Source of the DNA: an uncultured Coriobacteriaceae bacterium
GTDB taxonomy: Bacteria; Actinomycetota; Coriobacteriia; Coriobacteriales; Atopobiaceae
Reading direction: 5' to 3'
NCBI GenBank assembly: GCA_902791035.1
Contig: CADAUA010000001.1
Location: 62,001-126,000, forward strand
DNA length: 64,000 nt
Position numbers and translations under genes: made by a program. Every line of letters starts with the position of its first letter. Within the stretch, counting starts at the first letter, position 1. This document shows, piece by piece, positions 35,276 to 41,577 of the stretch. The notes under the pieces are model-generated. The model saw only the letters and a program-made list of their open reading frames with translations. It was not told where the DNA came from and did no database searches.

Positions 35276-35713
35276 CGTACTTACTTTCGTCGCGCGGGCC
35301 ACTGGGCGGGCTGGGGCCTGACCTCAGTACGCCCCTCTCGCCGTTTGGCCAGTTGGCGGGCTCAGGCCCCGTACTGACTTTGTGGCAGGGGCGCCCATAG
35401 GCGAGCCGGGACGCAACCTCAGTACGGCCTTGGCGACGTTTGGCCAGTTGGCGGGGTCCCGGGGCGTACTGACCTTGCAGCACGCGGCCCCAAATTGCGG
35501 CCAGTCCCGCAACCTCAGTACGCCCCTGGCGCCGTTTTCCCTGTTGACGGCCTCGTGCCCCGTACTGACTTTGCGCCGCGAGGGGCTGCGGGCGGGCCGA
35601 GCGCCAACCTCAGTACGCCCCTGGCGGCGTTTGGCCAGTTGGCGGGCTCAGGCCCCGTACTGACTTTGTGGCAGGGGCGCCCATAGGCGAGCCGGGACGC
35701 AACCTCAGTACGC
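35276..35713. repeat. Array 2 of 95-bp repeats (downstream of gene B)
   Basis: ACCTCAGTACG anchors recur at 35322, 35417, 35513, 35608 and 35703 (95, 96, 95 and 95 bp apart). They are the same family and the same orientation as array 1. The unit following 35322 and that following 35608 share an identical stretch of more than 80 bases including the spacer, pointing to recent duplication inside the array. The region up to the desulfidase gene (35255-35850) has no other gene. Confidence 0.9.
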
Positions 35714-35850
35714 CTCGCCGCCCCACGCCCCTCCCGGCCCCCACCCCACGTGAACGCAGTGTTGCCCGCGACCATCCGCGGCCGCCGGGCCGCAGCGCGC
35801 GCGGTATCCTTCACTAGTTGCCAAGCCCCTGCCGCGACCCCGGAGGACCC

Positions 35851-37158
35851 ATGGACCCCAACGCCTACCGCAACCACGTGAACATCCTGCACGAGGAGCT
35901 TGTCTGCGCCCTTGGCTGCACCGAGCCCATCGCCGTGGCCTACGTGGCGGCGCTCGCGCGCGAGGCCCTGGGCACCCTGCCCGACCACATCGACGTCTCC
36001 TGTTCCGGGAACATCATCAAGAACGTCAAGTCCGTCACCGTCCCCAACTCGGGCGGCCAGCGCGGCATCGAGGCCGCGGCGCTCCTGGGCATGGTTGGAG
36101 GCGACGCCACGAGCGCCCTCGAGGTGCTCCAGTCCGTGACCGACAAGGATCGCGAGCTCGCGGCCCAGCTCGTGGCGGCCGACGCCTGCTCCGTGGAGCT
36201 TGCCGAGGACGTCCCCAACCTCTACGTGCGCGTGGTCGCCAGCGGCGCGGGCCACACCTCCGCGGCCGCCGTGGCCGAGCGCCACACGAACGTGATCGAG
36301 CTCACGCGCGACGGCGAGCCCGTGGAGGCGGCCGGCGTCTCGGCGCGCCCGGGCTCCGACACCTGCGGCTCCGACTCCGACGGCTGCGACCGCTCGTCCT
36401 TGTCGCTGGAGTCCATCTGGCAGTTTGCCCACGAGGTCCGCATCGACGACGTCTACGACGTGATCGAGCGCCAGCTCAAGCTCAACCGCGCCATCTCCGA
36501 CGAGGGCCTCCACGGCGACTGGGGCGCGCGCATCGGCAAGACGCTCCTCCTCACCCGCCCAGACGACATCTCCTGCCGCGCCCGCGCCGTGGCAGCGGCC
36601 GGCTCCGACGCCCGCATGAGCGGCTGCCCCATGCCCGTGGTCATCAACTGTGGTAGTGGTAACCAGGGCATTACCAGCTCCATGCCCGTAGAGGAGTACG
36701 CCCACTACCTGCGCGTGGACCACGAGACCCTCATTCGCGCGGTGGTTCTCTCCGACCTCACGGCCGTGCACGCCAAGCGCTTCATCGGCGAGCTCTCGGC
36801 CTTCTGTGGCGCCGTGACGGCTGCCACCGGGGCGGGCGCGGCCATCTGCTACCTGCGCGGTGGCTCTTTTGCCCAGTACCAGGCGACCATCGCGAACACC
36901 CTGGCAAACGTGGGCGGCATCGTGTGCGACGGCGCCAAGCCCTCCTGCGCGGCAAAGATCGCGGCCGGCGTGGACGCGGCCATCCTGGGCTGCGACATGG
37001 CGCTCGCAAACGTGGACTTCCGCCCCGGCGAGGGCCTCGTGGGCGACTCAGCCGAGGACACCATCCGGTCCATGGGCTACGTGGGCCGCGTGGGCATGCA
37101 CCCCACGGACGTGGAGATCCTCAACATCATGATCGGCAAGACCGACGTGAGGGGGTAG
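35851..37158 (+). CDS. cyuA: L-cysteine desulfidase / UPF0597 (CyuA/YhaM) family
   Basis: Cytoplasmic protein of 435 residues of the serine-dehydratase-alpha-like UPF0597 family, whose studied members release sulfide, ammonia and pyruvate from L-cysteine using a 4Fe-4S cluster. 'ALGCTEPIAVAYVAALA' (near residue 18), 'VSCSGNIIKNVKSVTVPN', 'NCGSGNQGITSSMP' and 'GGIVCDGAKPSCAAKI' are family hallmarks and supply conserved Cys residues. CGGAGGACCC precedes ATG 35851. A short Asp/Ser/Cys-rich insert (SDTCGSDSDGCDRSS) in the middle is unusual. It lies after array 2 and converges with the ATPase gene. Confidence 0.9.
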   Translation: MDPNAYRNHVNILHEELVCALGCTEPIAVAYVAALAREALGTLPDHIDVSCSGNIIKNVKSVTVPNSGGQRGIEAAALLGMVGGDATSALEVLQSVTDKDRELAAQLVAADACSVELAEDVPNLYVRVVASGAGHTSAAAVAERHTNVIELTRDGEPVEAAGVSARPGSDTCGSDSDGCDRSSLSLESIWQFAHEVRIDDVYDVIERQLKLNRAISDEGLHGDWGARIGKTLLLTRPDDISCRARAVAAAGSDARMSGCPMPVVINCGSGNQGITSSMPVEEYAHYLRVDHETLIRAVVLSDLTAVHAKRFIGELSAFCGAVTAATGAGAAICYLRGGSFAQYQATIANTLANVGGIVCDGAKPSCAAKIAAGVDAAILGCDMALANVDFRPGEGLVGDSAEDTIRSMGYVGRVGMHPTDVEILNIMIGKTDVRG

Positions 37159-37197
37159 GGGTCTTATCGCCCTGTTTGGTGAGAAGCGCTGCGGTCG

Positions 37198-38535
37198 CTA
37201 CAGGCTCTGCACCAGCATGTCCGCGGCATAGAGCGGCATGTTTACGAGCCACCTTTGATCCTCGTAGCCACGGAGTGAGAGCCGCACGCACCTCTCAATG
37301 CCATATTCCTTGGCAAACTTGCTCAAGCTCGCGCTCGACACGTTTCGATCGGCCTTGACCTCCACGGGAACCACTGTCCCGTCATAGTCGTAAAGGAAGT
37401 CAATCTCCGCCTTGCTCTGCTTGCCATCGGCCGACCAGTAATATGGCGCGCTGCCGCCACATGCCACAAGTTGTTGGCACACGTACTGCTCAGCATAAGC
37501 GCCCTTGGCATGGGTAAAGAGCTTGTCGCCTTCAATGATGGCTCTCTCCGGAAGGTGCAATGCTGCACCCAACAGGCCAACATCGAGCATGAAGAGCTTG
37601 AACGAGCGATCGTCCGCATAGCTACGCAAGGGCATGCCCGGCATGCTAACCCTGGGAACACGCGTGACAAGTCCCGCATCCACGAGCCAAGAAACCGCAT
37701 CACGGTAGTCACGCCCCCGGCCACCTGCGCGGACCTGTGAGTACACGAACTTGCCGTTGCTGTCCTCGCGTGCAATCTGCGCCGGGACGGAGCGCCACGT
37801 CTCTCGAATGCGCTCAGTCTCCACAGGCGAGGTAACGTGTTTGGAAAAGTCGTACTCGTAGTCTCGGAGCAAGCGATCCTGGACGTCCCGAGCGTCGGGC
37901 AGGAAGCGGCTCTCCGTATAGGCAGCAACCGCCTCCGGCATACCGCCCACATAGAGATAGGTGCGTAGAAGGTCCTCGTACTTCTCGCCCATTGCGCTCA
38001 CAAGATCTACGGAACCATTACGAACGAGGCTGGCAAGGCCTCCCTCCCCCATGGCTTCAAGAAACTCCACGAAAGTCATGGGGTACAGGTCCAGGTGGTC
38101 AACCTTTCCCACAGGCCAAGAAGCTCTAGCCTGCTCATCCGAGCAGCCCGCCCTATTGAGAGCCACGCCAAGAAGCGACCCCGCCACCACAATGGGAATG
38201 TCGGGCCGCTGCTCGCAGAACATCTTGAGCGCCGTGAGCGCGCGAGGACACTCCTGCACTTCGTCAAGAAAGACAAGCGTACGACCGTCCGAGGCGTTTA
38301 CACCGGTGTAAGCACTGATGGCGGCGAGGAGACGTCCCGGCTCGAGGCTGCCTGCAAAGACCTCCTGCATCACCCTGTTGTCCAGGAGGTTGACATAAGC
38401 CAAGGGGCCACGACTTGCGGCAAAGTCTTGCACGAGCCACGTCTTGCCCACCTGACGAGCCCCGCTCACAACAAGGGGTTTGCGCCGGGGCGAGTCATAC
38501 CACTGGGCAAGCTCTTGGGTCGCATCGCGTCTCAT
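37198..38535 (-). CDS. AAA-family ATPase with DUF4143 domain
   Basis: P-loop ATPase of 445 residues. Walker A is SGARQVGKTWL (near residue 27), Walker B TLVFLDEVQECPRAL and sensor 1 VVAGSLLGV. The C-terminal DUF4143 domain includes 'AYAEQYVCQQLVA', 'YYWSADGKQSKAEIDFLYDY' and 'VPVEVKADRNVSSASL', which has the pattern of a PD-(D/E)XK nuclease-like core (E...D...E-x-K). AGGAGG five bases before ATG 38535 sets the start. The family is widespread and its function unclear. It is monocistronic, upstream of a 30-bp palindrome. Confidence 0.9.
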   Translation of the reverse strand: MRRDATQELAQWYDSPRRKPLVVSGARQVGKTWLVQDFAASRGPLAYVNLLDNRVMQEVFAGSLEPGRLLAAISAYTGVNASDGRTLVFLDEVQECPRALTALKMFCEQRPDIPIVVAGSLLGVALNRAGCSDEQARASWPVGKVDHLDLYPMTFVEFLEAMGEGGLASLVRNGSVDLVSAMGEKYEDLLRTYLYVGGMPEAVAAYTESRFLPDARDVQDRLLRDYEYDFSKHVTSPVETERIRETWRSVPAQIAREDSNGKFVYSQVRAGGRGRDYRDAVSWLVDAGLVTRVPRVSMPGMPLRSYADDRSFKLFMLDVGLLGAALHLPERAIIEGDKLFTHAKGAYAEQYVCQQLVACGGSAPYYWSADGKQSKAEIDFLYDYDGTVVPVEVKADRNVSSASLSKFAKEYGIERCVRLSLRGYEDQRWLVNMPLYAADMLVQSL

Positions 38536-38619
38536 GGGCACCTCCTGTCTGCCGCTTTTATTCTGAGTGTACCCAATACTGCCGTGATTGGCGTTTTTCG
38601 ATTTCGGCTTCTACCTAAA

Positions 38620-38649
38620 ATGGCGGTTTCCGATATCGGAAACCGCCAT
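38620..38649. terminator. 30-bp perfect palindrome, likely terminator of the HMA gene
   Basis: ATGGCGGTTTCCGAT is exactly mirrored around GATATC. In the - direction it follows the HMA gene stop by 48 bases and runs into TTTTAGG, which fits a terminator; it also lies 85 bases upstream of the ATPase start, so an operator role is possible. Confidence 0.6.
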
Positions 38650-38697
38650 CACCAGGCCCTCGTTAAATCAACGCCAACCGCTCCTGTACCACGTCCG

Positions 38698-39078
38698 CTA
38701 CGAGAAGTTCAACGCGTGGTAGCCGGCGTCGGTGACGGCGCGGCGGTAGGCGTCCTTGTCGATGGGGTCTTTGCACAGGATGTGCGCACTGCCGGCCGAG
38801 AGGTCCACGCGCGCCCAGGTGCCGGCCACGGAGTCCAGCGCGTTCGTGACGTTCTTCGCGCAGTTCTCGCAGTGCATGCCGTCGATGGCCAGCGTGGCCT
38901 CGTAGGGGTAGTGGGACTCGTCGGTGTCGGTTATGTGGGCCTTGGGGAAGGTCTTGGCGCCGGAGCCGCCGCCCTCGCAGCAGCCCTTCTTGCCGGAGGC
39001 GATGCCGGCAAAGCGGCGGACGGCAACCACCAGCACGGCGGCAACGATGACAAGGACTACGAGGTCGATAGGTTTCAT
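38698..39078 (-). CDS. Membrane-anchored heavy-metal-associated (HMA) domain protein
   Basis: A 126-residue protein with an N-terminal membrane helix (about 5-24), a Cys/Gly patch KKGCCEGGGSG, and a C-terminal HMA domain with GMHCENC, the CxxC that binds Cu(I) or similar ions. It resembles CopZ-type metallochaperones tethered to the membrane. No copper ATPase is adjacent, so its partner is not visible. A GGAGCGCACC-type site precedes the ATG. Confidence 0.8.
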   Translation of the reverse strand: MKPIDLVVLVIVAAVLVVAVRRFAGIASGKKGCCEGGGSGAKTFPKAHITDTDESHYPYEATLAIDGMHCENCAKNVTNALDSVAGTWARVDLSAGSAHILCKDPIDKDAYRRAVTDAGYHALNFS

Positions 39079-39149
39079 AGGGTGCGCTCCTCACGAGATA
39101 GCTGTGGTTAACTTTGCTCGCGTCCCACTATACCCCATCAGGGTACCCG

Positions 39150-39215
39150 TGTGTCACAAAAGTGTCTGACACTTCTGTGACACATACAGGGGGTACTCCC
39201 CCGTGTTTGTGTCCT
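39150..39215. repeat. Composite palindrome (left border of the toxin-antitoxin cassette)
   Basis: TGTGTCACAAAAGTGTC is mirrored around one base (39150-39184; one A/C mismatch), and a GTAC-centred hairpin (ACAGGGGGTACTCCCCCGTG) follows. An identical first part with the same second part lies at 39867-39934, on the other side of the toxin-antitoxin genes, in direct orientation. Confidence 0.85.
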
Positions 39216-39229
39216 CCCCGGTGTTTGGG

Positions 39230-39505
39230 TCACGCGATGGAACGGCCGGGGACAACCGCCAGCATGACGACCTTGTCGTCCACATGTCGATAGACGAGCA
39301 CGTAGCCGTCCACCACGAGCTTACGTAGCCCCTCGCCAAATCTCGCCACAAGCGCCGGGCGCAGCATCGGCGATCCCATGTCTGGAAAGGGCGCTAGCTG
39401 GGCCTCCAGCATCTGGATGTGGCCGAGCGTGCGGTCACTGGGAATCTCCAGGAGCGCGCCGACGTACGTCTCGGTGTGCTCGACGCTGACCCTATCCTGC
39501 GGCAC
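39230..39505 (-). CDS. RelE/ParE-superfamily toxin
   Basis: A 91-residue toxin-like protein. The fold pattern is visible in 'ALLEIPSDRTLGHIQMLEAQL', 'FGEGLRKLVVDGYVLVYRHVDDKVVMLAVV', where the strand-Arg/Tyr arrangement RKLV...YVLVYR matches RelE/ParE. The predicted GTG start at 39505 overlaps the antitoxin stop by 14 bp, with GGGG five bases upstream; an ATG 42 bases earlier is the alternative. RelE members cleave mRNA at the ribosome and ParE members poison gyrase; which applies is not decidable here. It is co-transcribed with the antitoxin. Confidence 0.75.
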   Translation of the reverse strand: MPQDRVSVEHTETYVGALLEIPSDRTLGHIQMLEAQLAPFPDMGSPMLRPALVARFGEGLRKLVVDGYVLVYRHVDDKVVMLAVVPGRSIA

Positions 39506-39785
39506 GGCAGCCCCGCTGCTCCCAGACCCTCTCCCAGCCCTCATCAGCCGGAATCGTGCGGCCTGCAGCCTCGTCTGCCACACCACGCGAGAGCGCGTCG
39601 AGTACGCGCTGCTCCATCACGGCCTCGTCCACACGCCGCTGCACGTAGTCCTCAAAGACCTGCTCGCTGGCAAACACGTAGGCGCCTCGCCCATCTACCG
39701 TAAGGCGCACGATGTCGGTCGCGGCATCCTTGCGGAGCGCTTGGGCGTCCTTCTGCAGCGCGCTGATGGGGTAGATTGCTTCCAT
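39492..39785 (-). CDS. Phd/YefM-like antitoxin
   Basis: A 97-residue protein. The N-terminus 'IYPISALQKDAQALRKDA' and 'VRLTVDGRGAYVFASEQVFEDYV' match the dimer/DNA-binding part of Phd/YefM antitoxins, and the C-terminal tail after about residue 60 would wrap the toxin. GGAG stands five bases before ATG 39785. It precedes and overlaps the toxin gene, the standard type II order. Its promoter holds TAGAA...TTCTA palindromes. Confidence 0.75.
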   Translation of the reverse strand: MEAIYPISALQKDAQALRKDAATDIVRLTVDGRGAYVFASEQVFEDYVQRRVDEAVMEQRVLDALSRGVADEAAGRTIPADEGWERVWEQRGCRAAG

Positions 39786-39798
39786 GTGAGCTCCAAGG

Positions 39799-39835
39799 TA
39801 GAAGATTTTCTAACGATTATACCTAGAATTTTCTA
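39799..39835 (-). promoter_or_regulatory. Toxin-antitoxin promoter with paired operators
   Basis: On the - strand TATAAT (39816-39821) lies between two inverted repeats, TAGAAAATTCTA (39824-39835) and TAGAAAATCTTCTA (39799-39812), both of the form TAGAA-N-TTCTA. This is a clear layout for autorepression by the antitoxin-toxin complex. Confidence 0.65.
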
Positions 39836-39866
39836 CTCGCGCTGAGCCAAGGTTGCTGGAAGACTC

Positions 39867-39959
39867 TGTGTCACAAAAGTGTCTGACACTTCTGTGACAC
39901 ACAGTGTGACACACAGGGGGTACTCCCCCGTGTTTCAGGGGGTACTCCCCCGTGTTTGG
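39867..39959. repeat. Composite palindrome (right border of the toxin-antitoxin cassette)
   Basis: The 35-base TGTGTCACAAAAGTGTC/GACACTTCTGTGACACA palindrome (39867-39901) is identical to that at 39150-39184. It is followed by an extra GTGTGACACACA and two GTAC hairpins (AGGGGGTACTCCCCCGTGTT twice). Confidence 0.85.
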
Positions 39960-39971
39960 TGTTTCCCCCGC

Positions 39972-40511
39972 CTACGCGGAGAAGCCCTTGTCGTCCTGCA
40001 GCGGGCCAAGCTTGCCGTCGGCTGCCTGAGTGGCCAGCTCGTCGCAGCGCTCGTTGAGCTCGTGGCCGGCATGGCCCTTGACCCACACCCACTCCACGTC
40101 GTGCGGTTCCATGGCCGCGAGCAGGCGCCGCCAGAGGTCCTGGTTCTTTACTGGCTGCTTGCTAGCCGTCTTCCAGCCCTTGCGCTGCCAGCCGTCCACC
40201 CAGTGCTTGTTGAAGGCGTTGACCACGTATTGCGAGTCGGAGTGCAGCTCCACCGAGCATGGCCGCGTGAGCGCCTCGAGGGCCGTGATCGGACCCAGGA
40301 GCTCCATGCGGTTGTTCGTGGTGTTGCGGTAGCCCTGCCAGAGCTCGCGGGTGTGGCGCATGCCGGCGGAGTCGATGTACACAAGGACGGCGCCGTAGCC
40401 GCCCGGTCCGGGGTTGCCCCGCGAGGAGCCGTCGGTGTAGACCACCACATGCTGACGTGCGGGCGCCGCGCCCACGCCGCCCTGCCGCGCGAACTCGTTG
40501 AAGCTGGCCAC
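39972..40511 (-). CDS. rnhA: Ribonuclease HI
   Basis: Degrades the RNA strand of RNA-DNA hybrids. All acidic active-site motifs are present in order: [27 protein letters not shown] and [12 protein letters not shown], with the GHAGHELN His loop; the handle region [13 protein letters not shown] is of the E. coli type. The 179-residue product has an 18-residue N-terminal extension. It lies between the toxin-antitoxin cassette and the 35-bp palindrome at 40547. Confidence 0.95.
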   Translation of the reverse strand: MASFNEFARQGGVGAAPARQHVVVYTDGSSRGNPGPGGYGAVLVYIDSAGMRHTRELWQGYRNTTNNRMELLGPITALEALTRPCSVELHSDSQYVVNAFNKHWVDGWQRKGWKTASKQPVKNQDLWRRLLAAMEPHDVEWVWVKGHAGHELNERCDELATQAADGKLGPLQDDKGFSA

Positions 40512-40546
40512 GTGCCGCCCTTCTCCGTCCGGTTCATCAATCTTCT

Positions 40547-40581
40547 AACGTGACAAAAGTGACTGTCACTTTTGTCACGTT
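40547..40581. repeat. 35-bp perfect palindrome with AAGTGAC/GTCACTT centre
   Basis: AACGTGACAAAAGTGAC is exactly mirrored around a single T. It lies between the rnhA start and the ROK kinase stop. It belongs with the palindromes at 39150, 39867 and 53765 and shares its centre with those at 17018-17332. Confidence 0.9.
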
Positions 40582-40593
40582 TCGTACTTTGTG

Positions 40594-41496
40594 CTAATTG
40601 CGCCGCATGGCGGCGTAGGTGGCACCGATGAGGTTGGCGTCGTTGCCAAACTGCGCGTGCACCACGCGCGGCTGGGGGAACTCGCCAAAGGGCAGTCCGG
40701 CCACGAAGTCGTGCGCCTGCCGCGCGATGGCCTCCACCAGCACTGGCTGGGCCGAGATGCCTCCGCCGATGGCTATGACCTCGGGATCCACCAGTGCCTG
40801 GACGTTCACGCAGAGAAGGGCCACGTCATGCGCATAACGCTCGAGGCCGCGGCAGGCCGCCTCGTCGCCGGCGTTTATCCACGAGAAGAGCTCGCGGCCG
40901 TCCACGGATTCGTCCACCGGCAGGCCCTTCTCGGCAAAGACCGCCCGCCGCAGGCCCGGCCAGCCGCACTGGAAGCCGGACATGTGGAGAAGAGCGCCCC
41001 GGCCCGACGTCAGGTCGTCGAACACGAAGCTGTACTCCCCCGCGAAGGCGTGCGCCCCGCGCAGGACCCGGCCGTCCACCACGATGCCGCCGCCCACGCC
41101 CGTGCCCAACACGATCACGGAGCCCACGGCGCAGCCTTGCAGGGCGCCGCGCGCATACTCGGCCAGGGCCGCGGCCTTGCCGTCGTTCTCCACGGTCGCG
41201 GGCACGCCGCAGCGGGTGGCCACCGCGCGTCCCAGCTGGTAGCCGCCCAGGTAGCGCAGGGCCCCGCCGCCGAGCACGGTGCCCGCCTCGTCGCCCGGCA
41301 CCTGGCCCGGGCAGGAGATGGCCACGGCCGCGCTCGCCGGCGCATGCTCCGCCCGCAGGGCGGCGATGGCGTCCGCGAGTTCGTCGGCCGTGGAGAAGTC
41401 CGTGTCTATGCTCCCCTGCTCGCCAAGCATCAGGTCCTCGGCGACCTGCGCCCACTTGACCTTGGTCCCGCCCACGTCCACCGCAAAGTACCCCAT
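40594..41496 (-). CDS. ROK-family sugar kinase
   Basis: Predicted cytoplasmic hexose kinase of about 300 residues. The phosphate loop AVDVGGTKVKW opens the protein, followed by VENDGKAAALAEY, VLGTGVGGGIVVDG and the C-terminal IAIGGGIS. The zinc motif C-x-C-G-x2-G-C of glucokinase-type ROK proteins is not present ('GFQCGWPGLRR' stands in its place), so N-acetylmannosamine or other sugar kinase activity is as likely as glucokinase. GGGGGA precedes ATG 41496; the longer open frame upstream overlaps polA and is not used. Confidence 0.85.
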   Translation of the reverse strand: MGYFAVDVGGTKVKWAQVAEDLMLGEQGSIDTDFSTADELADAIAALRAEHAPASAAVAISCPGQVPGDEAGTVLGGGALRYLGGYQLGRAVATRCGVPATVENDGKAAALAEYARGALQGCAVGSVIVLGTGVGGGIVVDGRVLRGAHAFAGEYSFVFDDLTSGRGALLHMSGFQCGWPGLRRAVFAEKGLPVDESVDGRELFSWINAGDEAACRGLERYAHDVALLCVNVQALVDPEVIAIGGGISAQPVLVEAIARQAHDFVAGLPFGEFPQPRVVHAQFGNDANLIGATYAAMRRN

Positions 41497-41528
41497 GTGT
41501 CCCCCACCCGATTTGATATCAAACTTAC

Positions 41529-41577
41529 AACGTGACAAGAACTCCGACCCCCTGTCACGCAGACCCCCTGTCACTTG
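41529..41577. repeat. CTCCGACCCC dispersed motif
   Basis: CGTGACAAGAACTCCGACCCC-like sequence followed by two CTGTCAC half-copies lies between polA and the ROK gene. Related copies are at about 975-995 and 52487-52509 (both reverse) and 44698-44795. Confidence 0.6.

Noticed and set aside
33564-35713. CRISPR array
   Set aside because: The units repeat at 95 bp with a long imperfect inverted-repeat module and semi-conserved spacers, and there are no cas genes in the window. True CRISPR repeats are shorter and near-identical.
37198-38535. Part of a defence system together with the toxin-antitoxin pair
   Set aside because: DUF4143 ATPases are common solitary genes, and nothing in the spacing or direction links it to the neighbours beyond proximity.
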